Shown one piece after another: positions 35,601-44,924 of a stretch of 64,000 nucleotides of DNA. Every line of letters begins with the position of its first letter. The first letter of the stretch is position 1. The notes below the pieces were generated by a model. The model was not told the DNA's origin. It ran no database searches and saw nothing but the letters and a program-made list of their open reading frames with translations. This DNA comes from Cryptomeria japonica (taxonomy: Eukaryota > Streptophyta > Pinopsida > Cupressales > Cupressaceae): the NCBI RefSeq assembly GCF_030272615.1, contig NC_081409.1:914924340-914988339 (forward strand), read 5' to 3'. Both the position numbers and the translations under genes were made by a program.

Positions 35601-35905
35601 GACACAATTGTCCTGGACTGTGGATTGTAGTGACGGGCACACTCGATCATCAACTCGTGGCACTGAATGGCTGGAGGAAAACCGGCCGCCTTAATGATGC
35701 CACTCTCTATTATTCTCCGGGCGACAGGTGATGGCTTGCCGATGTAAGGGACCTCCCGGAACTTCTTTGTGCTAAAGTTCCCCAAGTTTGTATCTCCAAT
35801 GTTGCTCCATTTAGACACGATCTTGGTCTCCACTTCTTCGGTCTTCTGATCTTCTTTCATGAGAGCCGAGCGGTTGGTGGATGCTCCCGCCTTTGGGGTT
35901 GCCAT
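32684..35905 (-). CDS. Orphan protein of element A, 1,073 residues, uninterrupted
   Basis: I chose the ATG at 35905 (MATPKAGASTNRSALMKEDQ) because it follows a conserved splice acceptor by 2 bp; a longer open frame exists only through the predicted intron. Residues 1-50 are polar. About 50-540 look globular and are the best conserved across A, B and C (IIKAAGFPPAIQCHELMIEC near 70-90, EAFHLP near 119, FHMSSYVIYALIRS near 240, PPYMLPRYPTDRIVLLEVTR near 343-362). 545-625 is low complexity, with SEGN repeats and a basic nuclear-signal-like stretch (KRKERSEKNESSKKK near 580). The C-terminal ~330 residues are rich in charged, probably helical segments. No RT, DDE, protease or zinc-knuckle motif and no membrane segment is seen. 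The function is unknown. A chromatin or nuclear role is only a guess. Confidence 0.85.
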   Translation of the reverse strand: MATPKAGASTNRSALMKEDQKTEEVETKIVSKWSNIGDTNLGNFSTKKFREVPYIGKPSPVARRIIESGIIKAAGFPPAIQCHELMIECARHYNPQSRTIVSNEGNTLAYLSEEAISEAFHLPDHRDMIYKSIEGARSVYDDDPDACLSIINKNWLLKSSPRLSKVPNTPHRIDFQEEYRDLITMLNRVTGAPHAFYFEKWMFYFIQVIVQGKGTIHWARIISHCLDVQLRRLRATKSFHMSSYVIYALIRSVEYAGLPHRGVIGRGPGEVRVCESYTYLHHPPGKNYKLVNDTFTMNITRTLQGGIHNRLSQDAQEFIKRYGAWFIQFPKFTYIRVHGCPLPPYMLPRYPTDRIVLLEVTRQLAAYVKAFRHRHQNGVQVPITLGNSVEVCPNVLAMDDAEKELALYPFSSFAWRNSFDPHGHLEETVGRRFRHEHQIEDFMMNLLDDLEVKRKIHSRLPLDFIRKCKIYRVADQAQDNGRHIQSSYDRESKTISLNWNEPEAVDLDDLMAPVLSYTRRWVDVQHQKLREQGIAMSFTLEEKPAEGGASVSEGNPNPRNSGEGNLRCASEGNLHSRGSKRKERSEKNESSKKKQGANKDQTPGTSSRPEDRTVRVEESMESMVQNDRQEEGQVQHVSSDGSLQDYDLDNDNEVTSPPRQEEIVHKEIQVQETRSNIPDWLKERLTKVIVIEDEDSAIDLESLVGRSHMTTEKKKATKMSKMIRDETGSRKLQIATPAADKYEGEILAEDYHIQTIELGPSTAEQTLDDATDTFEALKDKFREEVEKNRKLEKEVGAWRTYFSHINEPLGRQDPVRSPVQALPLQSINEAERFRNMVQRTCSWMDRSHTVAIEFVTRMSKITHQAIQVLEIIHRLMATVAAFAHTKDVVIPVLKVIRHTSRRILAQERILEGDSHSLFQWSTLLHIKSVLFEDISVRCGQVEEVINPIQDRVFEVLRTILGRRIEVETDVDLQEFEDRIKIIFRKDADVTDEQYDQMYATMLLIDRTKELEPTWDTALLDAFDQVIHLEESIKNLPEIPSTEIEGIVTKFIAYAKKENWKGNKILDERLLQMT

Positions 35906-35907
35906 AC

Positions 35908-36114
35908 CTACACAACATTTCATTATAAGAAATAGATTTTGCAATAAATAACGTAAATAAGAGAGATAAATTTTAGGAAACCTCATGATAAGTCTCTAGA
36001 GTCATCATTTCCTAAAATACAACGATTGAACCAAGAGAAATTCAAGAATCAAAAATTTCAAAATTTGAAATATGACGATGAATGAATAAAGCAATAACAA
36101 TTAAATCGCCATAC
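35908..36114 (-). other. Predicted 5' UTR intron of the element A ORF
   Basis: Minus strand donor CGAG|GTATGGCGA at 36114 and acceptor TGTGTAG|GT ending at 35908, 2 bp before the ATG. Both sites match element B although the intron length differs (207 against 179 bp). Confidence 0.6.
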
Positions 36115-36894
36115 CTCGATAGAGAGCTAACTCTAGAATGCAAAAACAAAATTTGCCTAGGCAAAATTTGAGGTATAAAGTAAACTTCAATATGATCTCC
36201 TCAAAATTGACTTCGCCACCTCTGGAGAGAATGTGATCTTCAATTATCGCCTTGGACGTGGTCTCAAATGGATCTTCAAATTCGCCTTGGTGTGGTCTCC
36301 AAGTCCTTAGCAAATTCGCCTCAATGTATCCTCAAGTTCGCGCTTGGTGTGGTCTTCAAATTCGCACCACCCTTGGTCTTCAACGTAATTCGCACTCTAT
36401 ACTTGATGATATTAGCGCCACCTTTGGTTTGAAATCGCACCACCTTTTGATAACTAAGCGTGCCACCCTTGGATGAATGAAACTCGCACTATATTTGCCT
36501 CTTCTCAATTCGCATGAAGGAAGGTAAAATAATGATGTAGAAAATGATAATTCCACTCCCCTTATATAGCGCGTTCATCCTTCCCCCCTTAGGCCGACTT
36601 GATAAAAATAAAACCATTTTTTTAAATGATTTGCAATGAAATGACAAGGCCGACTTGCCTAATTGAGCGCTCAAATCGATTTTTTATTAATTAAATAATT
36701 AATTATTAATGCCTTGCATTTTTTTAATTTGCAAATTTCGATTCTAATAAAGGCAAAATAATTAATAAATGTTTAACGCCATATTAAATGCTAAATAAAT
36801 AAGATTTTCAAATTTTAAATCGATTTAGCATTCAAGGAAATTTGAATTGTTTAATTTGGCGCCAAAAATATGAAAATAAAGGGACGTACCTCAT

Positions 36895-38815
36895 CGCTCT
36901 CGTCCCTTGGAGAGGGACAGGAGCGATCCATGATTTTAGTCTTGATTCTTGCGTTTTCAACGTTCAACTCCTTCATTTCCACGTCCCAAATCGATCATCT
37001 GGTGGTCCTTCGAATTTGAATTTCTTTCTTGTGCGAGCAAGTGCATCTCATGACCATTATCGCCCTGGTCCCTTGGAGAGGGACAGGAGCGATCCTAAGG
37101 TTTTTGCTTGAAACTCTCCAATTTGGTACGATCCTTTCCTTGTATCATCTTCCAAATGCCATTTAAAACCTTGTGCGTCCTTGTCTTAACGTGATTTTCA
37201 AAGAATATCATGTGTTTTGCCTAACATCGCCCTTGTCCCTTGGAGAGGGACAGGAGCGATCTCCATGTCTTCACGTTCATCTTGTATCGAACTTCCATTG
37301 TAAGGCGAATAACGTCTATGCTCATTCCTTTCGCGCTTATTCCATTTGTCTTCATTATGTGTTTGGACGTATTAAAGGGACCATCGCCCTTGTCCCTTGG
37401 AGAGGGACAGGAGCGATCCACGTTTTCTCCTTGACCTTGGCAACTTTACACTTTGATCTCCTTTGCGATGTCCTTCAAACGTCGTCCTTCGCACTTCCTA
37501 ACCTCGCTTCGCTTTGATCTTGAAGGAACGTGAGTGTTTTTGATAGTATCGCCTTGGTCCTTGTCCAAAGGACAGGAGCGACATGAGGCTTTTACATTAT
37601 TTGGCGATGTTTGGACGTTCAACACTCTTGCAAATTATCTTCAAACGATGCCTTGGACCATATGCTATCTTAAAACGTCTTGACTTAGCTTGCTCTTGAA
37701 GCAAAACAAGGAATCCAAAGCAAATCGCCCTGGTCCCTTGGAGAGGGACAGGAGCGATCTAGTCTCCATGCTCAAAATGATGATCATTTCACGTTCAAAA
37801 CTCTTGTTTATCATCTTGTTGTCATACCATGGACCCTCCAGAACATTGCAACATATTGTCCTTACGTAAATTTTGCCTGAAATGGCCAATACATCTAACA
37901 TCGCCCTGGTCCCTTCCTGAGGGACAGGAGCGATCTATGTTATATGGTGTCAATTTCTTCATTTTAACGTCCCTTGAGTGTTTGCGCATGATGAAGATGC
38001 CTTGAAATGTCCCTCGCCACCTTGTCTTGACTTGTGTCGACCTTGAACTTGCGTGGGGAGTATTATCATCATTGTATCGCCCTGGTCCCTTGGAGAGGGA
38101 CAGGAGCGATCCTTCCCTTGTGGCCACTATCTCACTTTGCCAGGTTCCAAGTTTATATTCAACGCACTCGTCCTTCTTCCCTCTATTCGTTCATGCCTTG
38201 ACATCATTTGTAACTTTGCAAGAAAAGCAATTGTATCAAAAATCGCTCTGGTCCCTTCCTGAGGGACAGGAGCGAACTAGGCATTTAACACTGTTATGGA
38301 CGTCCCAAAAATCTTCAATTTATATTCAATGCGTTCATCTCATGCTTTCCCTTGTTTTTGAACGTAAACTCGCCTTGACCTTTGTCTGGATTTTGCAAAA
38401 TGAAGGAAATCGCTCTGGTCCCTGGGAGAGGGACGAGAGCTACAAGGTACTTCGCCCTGGTCCCTTGGAGAGGGACAGGAGCGATTTGGTCAATATAGGT
38501 CATTCTCCTTCGTTTTTGCATCTCAAATTATATTCATTTGGCAAAGTATCTTCCTTCGGACCCTTTCAAATTGTTAAGTTTTCAAAATCTTGCAAGGACA
38601 AGACGAAATTTGAATTGTAGCTCCGGTCCTTCACTGAGGGACAGGAGCGATTTTCCTCCTGGAGGCATTTCTGTGCTCATAAAAATCTTCAATTTATATT
38701 CAATAGAAAGATCTCGTCGTTCTCCATCACTTCAAACGTAAAATTTGTCTGGACTCTGCAAGGACGATGAGGTATTTGAAAATGAGCTCCCGTCCTTCAC
38801 TGAGGGACAGGAGCG
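36895..38815 (-). repeat. Array of thirteen 31-bp hairpins, about 166-bp period (element A)
   Basis: Copies start (plus coordinates) at 36895, 37061, 37228, 37385, 37550, 37726, 37902, 38078, 38244, 38411, 38453, 38619 and 38785. Spacing is 157-176 bp with a single 42-bp step, as in element B. On this strand they read CGCCCTGGTCCCT, a 5-base loop, then AGGGACAGGAGCG. The copy at 37550 changes both arms (GGTCCTT with AAGGACA). All copies keep the same orientation relative to the ORF. Confidence 0.93.
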
Positions 38816-39264
38816 ATTTTGCTCCTACAGGCCAAAATAACAAGATTTTTCACATTTTAACACTTCACGAGGCGAAAACAAATCAATTCCAATGCCCAGG
38901 ATCAAAATTCAAAAAAGTCAAAATTTGGTCAAAATATTCAATCGGACAGAAATTCACATTGACGGTCAACACTTAGACAAATTTAAGCTCTGCATGAACA
39001 TTCCAATTGAAAATTAGACCATTTTGGCGAAATCATTGCATTCAAAATTTGCATTCTAGAAAAGAAGCTCAAAAGCTCTCAAAAAACAACTGGATCTTGG
39101 CTTGAAAAGGCAAAATTTAAAACCCTAAGGCTTGGCCCTAAATCCAGACAACTAACTGACTAACAAAACCCTAAAAACGAAAGCGAAAACGAGCAAAAAA
39201 ACAAGCAAAAAGAGGGGGTCCCCATTTGCGATGGGGCGATGTGTGAAATGGTCACAACAGGATC

Positions 39265-40706
39265 CCATACTGTGTAATAACTTGCTCATAGCTGAATCTT
39301 GCTATACTTATGGCCGAGTTGTCAGGTAGGGCCCGCGCTTCAACCCACTTGGTTAAATATTCCGTGGCTACCACAATGTAGCGACACCTCCTAGCGCGGC
39401 TCACCTTAAGTGGCCCAATAAAATCCAGCCCCCAACGCTCGAATAGTTCTTGAGCATGTGAAGGGTTGAGTGGCATGAAATCCCTTTTCAGTGGCCTCCC
39501 CGCTCTCTTACAGGTATCAGAACCTACTACCCATTCTCTCGCATTATTATACAATGTGGGCCAGCAGAGGCCTACTAGCAACACCTTCCTTGCCGTAGTG
39601 TCTGGTCCCATATGGCCTCCCGCGGGGCCCTCATGTGCCTCCCTCATGACGCTTGGCACCTCTTCCTCCATCACACACCGACGTAACACCTTGTTGGGCC
39701 CCATTTTATACAATAAACCATTAATCCGCTGGAACTTGCGGCTTCTCAACACAAGTTTTCTTCGTTCTCCTGGTGGCATGCCTTGGGGGAATACAGAGGT
39801 GGAGAGATATTCCCTGATGGTAGTATACCATGGTGGTAGTACTGTGATCTTGAATAGGTGGGCATCTGGAAAGTCGTCATTTACCCCCTCTAGCAGCTCT
39901 CTGGACCTGATCCGGGACAACTGGTCAACAATGACATGGCTTTTGCCTGGCCGTACAATTATTGTGAACGTGAACTCCTGAAGTAACAGTAGCCACCTGT
40001 TTATCCTGCCTTGGATGATGGGTTTGTTTACCAGGTACATCAAGGCCTGATGGTCCACATAGAAGGTGAAGGGTGTCGCCAACAAGTAGTGTCGAAATTT
40101 CTTTACAGCATAGACCATTTCGAGGGCCTCCCTCTCGGTGGCAGTGTAGTTCTTCTTGGCTTTCGACATCAACCTATTTGCAAAATAGATGAGGTGATCC
40201 AAACCGTGTTCCCCTTCCTGAGCCAGCATAGCCCCAATGGCATAGTTTGAGGCGTCCACGTGTACGTGGAATTCTCGGTCCCAATTTGGATAGGCCAGAA
40301 TGGGTGCTGCCTCCAGTCTTGTCTTGAGTTCCTGGAATGCTTCCCCTTGTGCTGATTCCCATATGTATGGTTCGCCCTTTCTCGTTAGTTTGTCGAGTGG
40401 AAATGAAAGTTGGGGAAAGTTCTTGATGAACTTCCGGTAATATCCAATGTGTCCCAAAAAGGACTTGACTCCTGTCACATCAATGGGCAACTCCATTTCC
40501 ACAATTAGCCTTACCTTATTCGGGTCAGTTTTCAGTCCAGCTTTACAAACGATATGGCCCAACAACTTCCCTTGTGGTACCATAAATCGACATTTTTGCA
40601 GATTTAAGGCGAGCCTTGCCCTTCGACATCACTCCATACATTCTCTCAGCGCCACCAAGTGAGCGTCTTCGCTACTGAAAATCGACCAGTCATCCAAAAA
40701 GGCTTT
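39265..40706 (-). pseudogene. Gypsy RT palm end, RNase H and integrase N-terminal part
   Basis: Starts with the RT catalytic box FLDD (40689-40700) in the frame used downstream, then KCRFMVPQGKLLGHIV and SFLGHIGYYRKFIKNFPQL. RNase H has HVHVDASNYAIGAML, ATEREALEMVYAVKKFRHYL and FYVDHQAL. The integrase zinc domain keeps both His (HEGPAGGHMG) but the first Cys is Ser (GSDTCKRAG). The core starts RWGLDFIGPLK with the first catalytic Asp. A stop lies near 40626. The frame is cut by element A right after QVITQYGI. Confidence 0.88.
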
Positions 40707-41542
40707 TAAAATTTCCCACCGACATCTTGTCAAAGATGTGAAGGACTATCCTCTGGAAGGTTGCGGGAGCATTACACAACCCGAATGGCATCCGGTTGTA
40801 GGCATAGACTCCATCTTCCACCACAAAGGTGGTCTTCAGCTTGTCCTCCTTAGCTATCGAAATCTGGTTGTATCCTGAGAAGCCGTCAAGAAATAAGTAC
40901 ATTTCATGGCCAACCACCTCCTCTAGGATACTGTCTGTGAAGGGTATGGGAAACGGGTCCTTGATGGTGATTGCGTTGAGGCACCGAAAATCCACACAGA
41001 TGCGGATCTGGTTGGCCTCCTTATTGAGTGAGATCACAATCGGCGAGACCCACTCACTTGTCTCCACCCGAAATATGATGCCGACCTCCAACATCCGTTC
41101 GATCTCTTCGTTCACTCTGGCAGCATAGTTTTTATTCATTCAGTATGGCCTCTTCTGTACTGGTTGAGCTTCCCGGGACTAGTGGTATCCGATGGACACA
41201 CATTTCTGGCGGGACCCCCTTCAGATCCTTGTAGAACCACGCAAATACGTCCTTGTATTCCAGGAAGATTTTGAATGCTGCAGCCTTCAGCATCGGGCTC
41301 CAATCGTCGCCTACCCAGATATTTCGGGGATTGGCAGTGTCTCCCAAGTTTGTCTCCTTCACGGTGGGGTCTTCGTACCGCATTGGCCTATCCTTCGAAA
41401 ATTCGTACATTGGAACATCATTTAGTTTGGCGTCTCCCTCCTTATACTCCGTGTATTCTAGCGGAAACTTCTCCTTCTCGTCTGGCTCGTCCTCAATCTG
41501 TAGCATGTGACAAGCAGGGTGAAACACTTCATAGTCTTCCAT
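40707..41542 (-). pseudogene. Gypsy linker and RT fingers/palm N-terminal part
   Basis: 41132-41542 gives the linker ending YKDVFAWFYKDLKGVPPEMC, typical of plant Gypsy pol. After a frame change the RT continues at 41139 (MNKNYAARVNEEIERMLEVG; IRICVDFRCLNAITIKDPFP; LFLDGFSGYNQISIAKED; FVVEDGVYAYNRMPFGLCNA). A second one-base frame change just before FLDD separates it from the downstream block. The catalytic dyad itself survives. Confidence 0.88.
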
Positions 41543-41768
41543 TTGCTAGTGGAAGAGTCCATTAAATGAGGAAATGTCATCTTCTGAACATCCACCAAGT
41601 TCCAACACTCCTTCCCTCTCGTCTTTACCTTCACAGGAGTCCCACTCCCATCTGTTTGAATCCTCCAAATCCGAGTCAGATGACGCAAGTTCCTCGCCAA
41701 CAACCTGGGTCCTCAGATCAATTGTGTACTTCCGCCCCCCTTTCCTCCATGGAAAGGGTGTTCTTCTT

Positions 41769-42209
41769 CTAGTCGTTGTTCACCTTTGCTGTAACCAGCC
41801 ACACTCTGCCTAAGATGGCGTTGTACCCCTTCTTCTTGAGTGGGATTACCACAAAATCTAGTAGGAAGGGTTGCGTTCCGATGGTGATTGGTTGGGCCAT
41901 CAGGGTGCCGAGTGGCTTGATGTCGTGCTGGTCTGCACCTACCAAGTTGAACGTGGGTGGCCATAGTGTTGGCTTCCCGAGCTTTTTCCACGTATCCTCC
42001 GGCAGCACATTCACCCCTGAATCTCTGTCCACGATGGTGTCTTTGAGGATAGCCCCGAGAATTCCGATCTCTACTACAACAGGATGCTGACCACTATTTA
42101 AGGCCAACAACATTGGGTCAGTCAAGGGGCTGACCGGAACTGCCGCCCGTGCCGCATGCGAAGGTGCCTGCGCAGTGGTTTGTAGGGAACTAAAAATGGC
42201 GGTTCTCAA
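41769..42209 (-). pseudogene. Gypsy aspartic protease
   Basis: Contains IVDRDSGVNVLPEDTWKKLG, with the active-site triad DSG, and the flap/end region GYNAILGRVWL that closes plant Gypsy proteases. It is in the same frame as the zinc-knuckle ORF upstream, separated by one stop at 42210. No function is expected because the polyprotein is broken. Confidence 0.82.
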
Positions 42210-42785
42210 TTATGGCATTGTCTCTAGAAGGTCCTTTACCCTTATGGGCATTTCCATTTGCAGTTTTTGCCCAATTATGTTATTTTCGGCTTTCGTACGG
42301 GATGATGTACTCACCACCTCGTTGTTCCATCGTTTAGCCGTCATCTCACGCTCAATATTGGCTTTTGCCTCTCGTAATCTCTCCTTCTCCGTACGAGGGT
42401 CCAGATAAGTGGCCTTTTTGGTCTGAGCGCGGGTGATTGCCAATACTTCTTTCTCACCAGTCTTCTCAATGTTGAGTAAGTTAACCCCTGGCTTGGGGCA
42501 ATTTGTCTCATCGTGGTCTCCAGGACCACACCATCTGCACAAGTGTTGTGGTGCCTCCTCTTTCTGCCAGTCCCGCGCAAAGTGTCCCCATTGGTTGCAT
42601 GCCCGACACTGAATCATCGGCCGTCCCTTGGCATCATATTGCATCCGACTCTGATTATTGCTATTATTATTGTTGCCTCTTCCTACCCTTCGGTTACCTC
42701 TGTAACCGCTAGATGATGCCGTGGTGTTGGCTTGGGGCTGTGATGTGCCTATTGTCGCTGACGGCTGCTCCTGGGTGAAGAGCAC
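42210..42785 (-). pseudogene. Gypsy gag C-terminal part with zinc knuckles
   Basis: An Asn/Arg-rich region (GNRRVGRGNNNNSNN) leads to a zinc knuckle CRACNQWGHFARDW, in which the last Cys is replaced by Trp, then a second CCHC-like motif beginning CRWCGPGDHDETNCP. The capsid part is missing: the frame runs straight into the hAT fragment at 42786 through a single TAA. Confidence 0.85.
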
Positions 42786-43169
42786 TTAGTTCCATCCTAT
42801 CTTCGAGCTTGACTGGACAAGAGGATGATTAGTCTTTGCTTTGCCACTTTTCCTATCAGCTTCCTCTTGTTCTCTAATATATTCCAAAACTAGAGCTTTT
42901 GGCAGCCCCTTGCCATCTGATCCCTTACAAAATTTTGTTGCATGCCCGGGGATGAAACAAAGGTGGCCTTTCACTCGATAGTATGAACTGGTATACTCAG
43001 TGCCACAATGGTTACACTTCCAAACAAAACCCCCACCACCAGACACTTGCTTGATCATTGTTGTATAATGCCAAAGTGGTGAATCTTGATCAATTTTAAA
43101 GGCATTATTTTCAGTTCGGGCATGGGCAATTGAACTAGAGCTTGCACTTGCACTTCCAATTTCAGCCAT
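42786..43169 (-). pseudogene. hAT-2 transposase N-terminus with BED zinc finger
   Basis: Begins MAEIGSASASSSSIAHART. The finger reads WKCNHCGTEYTSSYYRVKGH and continues LCFIPGHATKFC, with C-x2-C and the spaced His and Cys ligands intact. It ends SSSKIGWN followed by TAA at the junction with Gypsy gag. The protein is only 127 residues and lacks the catalytic core, so it could at most encode a DNA-binding fragment. Confidence 0.8.
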
Positions 43170-43614
43170 TATGTATGATTATATGAATAATGCACCTAAA
43201 ATAAAAAGAGAAACCGCAACATTATTGAAAAAAATTGATAAAATTTCGGCATTATAACCCCATACTATGCATACAAAGTGTAAAAAAATATATAAAACTT
43301 ATTTAAATTTTTTTAGAAAAACTTAAAAAAATTCTTGAAAACTTGTAAAAAATTCAGATTCACTCACCTTTGATGGCTAAATCTTCCTCTCCAGTGATTC
43401 CTATGCCTTTTATGCGTGTCTCACATCTTCATAGTCTCTACCTTCGAAGAAAAATGCAAAAACTAAGAAACCCGGCTTTAGAGAAAAAATCTTCAAAAAT
43501 GCAAATAGAATGAGTTGAATGAATGTTTTGATGCATGAAATGCATCATAAAGGGGCGAATTAGGGTTTAATTATTAATTAACTATTTTTTAAAATAGTTT
43601 TTTATGGTTTTTAT

Positions 43615-43950
43615 TGTTTTTTGACCCGTGGGCCCTGTTTTTGGGAACCCACGGGCCTGGGTTCACCCGGGTCCTCTCGGGTTCAACCTGGGTTCCACCA
43701 GGGTCCTTCCTAGGTGGCCGGGTTCCCTGTGGGTCCTGCGATGCAAGACCCACAGGGAACTCGACCACCTGGGAAGGACTCGGGTGGAACCCAGGTTGAA
43801 CCCGGGCCGGACCAGGATCGGGCACGAACCGACGCAAGACCCACAGGGAACCCGGCCACCTGGGAAGGACTCGGGTGGAACCCAGGTTGAACCCGGGCCG
43901 GACCAGGACCGGGCACGAACCAGGACCCGAACCCAAGCCAATACCCAAAG
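43615..43950. repeat. GC-rich subterminal block of hAT-2: inverted and direct repeats
   Basis: 43684-43742 and 43744-43800 form a large imperfect palindrome (CTGGGTTCCACC against GGTGGAACCCAG). A unit of about 90 bp then repeats directly (about 43743-43833 and 43834-43921), each with GGGAAGGACTCGGGTGGAAC. Open frames through it on both strands are artefacts of base composition. Confidence 0.85.
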
Positions 43951-44112
43951 AACCGGTAACTTAGGTCTGGATGAGCCACTGTCGATTACCTAGGAGTTCA
44001 CTTTGTTTGATGTTTGATGTGTGAGTGCTAAATAGAGCACATACTTCTCGAAGTCCTCTTCCCTTTTCGATTTTCTTGATTTGGCAAATGTGGCTTGTTT
44101 AGCTCTTTCTGG

Positions 44113-44834
44113 ACATTTGGCAACATAGTGCCCAAATTTGTCACATCTGTAACACTGAATTTGAGAGAGGTCCGTTTTGAAAGAGTTCTTGCCATGACGA
44201 CTCTTTCTCTTCCTGAATTGCTTCTTCTTGCCCTTTCTATTTGAGTTCGTAGTTAGAACTTGAAGATCTTCATCTATATTCTTTTGTTTGATTCCTTGTC
44301 AGCCTTTAGTCTATCGAATTTTGGAAAGTTGTCCCTTGCACTGATGCCTTGGACGAACGTTTCCCGAATACTAGGTAACCCATCTAAAGCAATGAGGGTT
44401 ATTTCTTTGCTTTGGATCTCATATCCAAGGGCTGCTAGTTCATCCTTTAAGTTCGATATCCGCATGAAGTAGGCGTTGACTGATTCTCCCTTCATCATGG
44501 TTATATGATTTATCTCTCTTTTTAGAGCCAAGGTTCTACTAGCATTGGATATCTCAAAAGCGTCTTCAAGTGCTTTGAATATGTTGAAGGCTGATTTGTG
44601 TTTCTTTATAATGGGCATAATATCATTCCTTACCCCATCAACTATTATTTTGATAGCCTTATCATTTCCTTCTCTCCAAATTGCTTGATCAGGTTCAGTC
44701 TCAGATTCTTTGGATTTAGTCTTTACGAATGATTCAACTTTGTTATCTTTTAGTATCATTTGAATTCTGAATTTCCATGCGGAGAAATCGTCACCTCCTG
44801 CAAGTCTGTCTTCAAATCTGATAGCGCTGGCCAT
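44113..44834 (-). pseudogene. Copia gag with zinc knuckle
   Basis: Starts MASAIRFEDRLAGGDDFSAW, then YFMRISNLKDELAALGYEI, the UBN2-type gag of plant Copia elements. After a frame change near 44274 a lysine-rich stretch (GKKKQFRKRKSRHGKNS) and an intact CCHC knuckle CYRCDKFGHYVAKC follow. It is separated from its pol by the hAT-2 insertion. The first 186 codons are open. Confidence 0.87.
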
Positions 44835-44910
44835 TGATAGGATTGTGATGTTGAATATACTTGATTTGAATTTTACGTAAAATTGAACAGCCTCAGGTTC
44901 GATTTAACTA

Positions 44911-44924
44911 TAGCTCTGATACCA
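44911..44924 (-). other. Primer-binding site of copia-1 (initiator tRNA-Met)
   Basis: TGGTATCAGAGCTA on the minus strand, immediately after the LTR end TCTCAACA. This is the standard plant Copia primer site and fixes the LTR boundary. Confidence 0.9.

Larger units (their letters stand above)
31626..39259 (-). mobile_element. Element A: 7.6-kb TGTTG...CAACA element with an intact 1,073-aa ORF (giant solo LTR?)
   Basis: On the minus strand it starts TGTTGTGACCATTTCACAC at 39259 and ends GTACAAAATACACGTCAACA at 31626. The duplication GGATC flanks it perfectly (31621-31625 and 39260-39264). It interrupts the Gypsy integrase just before the second catalytic Asp. The order of parts is the same as in element B: thirteen hairpins (36895-38815), a 5' UTR intron (35908-36114), the ORF (32684-35905), an inverted telo-box (32564-32581), TATA (32492), AATAAA (32320-32325). 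No internal LTR pair or pol gene is present. Its ORF is uninterrupted, so this is the better-preserved copy in the window. Confidence 0.88.
20216..42785 (-). mobile_element. Ty3/Gypsy retrotransposon, 5'-truncated, carrying elements A and B
   Basis: Minus-strand order from the right: gag zinc knuckle (42210-42785), protease (41769-42209), RT (40689-41542), RNase H and integrase (39265-40688, continued at 30896-31620), a third ORF (27984-30470), a G-rich polypurine tract (27898-27911), then the 3' LTR (20216-27897, of which 20491-27819 is element B plus one duplication). The LTR is therefore about 350 bp. The expected 5' LTR, primer site and gag N-terminus are absent: coding sequence ends abruptly at 42785 against a hAT fragment. 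The left flank AGCTT (20211-20215) would be one half of the target duplication. Confidence 0.85.
42786..43964 (-). mobile_element. hAT-2 element, 5' end with BED exon, truncated by fusion to Gypsy
   Basis: The right terminus ends GAACCGGTAACTTAG at 43964, the inverted form of CTAAGTTACCGGTTC. The next 8 bases (GTCTGGAT, 43965-43972) would be one half of its duplication. Inside are a GC-rich subterminal block (43615-43950), an untranslated leader, and the BED-domain exon (42786-43169). The rest of the transposase and the left terminus are absent. The miniature element at 58677-59217 shares the same terminus and GC-rich block. Confidence 0.78.

Noticed and set aside
36895-38815. CRISPR-like array: 31-bp palindromic repeats with unique spacers
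   Set aside because: Spacers are ~135 bp, repeats vary with compensatory changes, there are no cas genes, and the array lies inside a plant retroelement with target duplications.
31626-39259. Element A as a DNA transposon
   Set aside because: Inverted ends are only about 5 bp (TGTTG/CAACA), the duplication is 5 bp, and no transposase motif is present. This fits an LTR-type integrase better.
43589-43993. Overlapping open frames on both strands (Pro/Gly/Arg-rich)
   Set aside because: They come from the GC-rich inverted and direct repeats of the hAT-2 subterminal block; no start context or conserved protein is seen.
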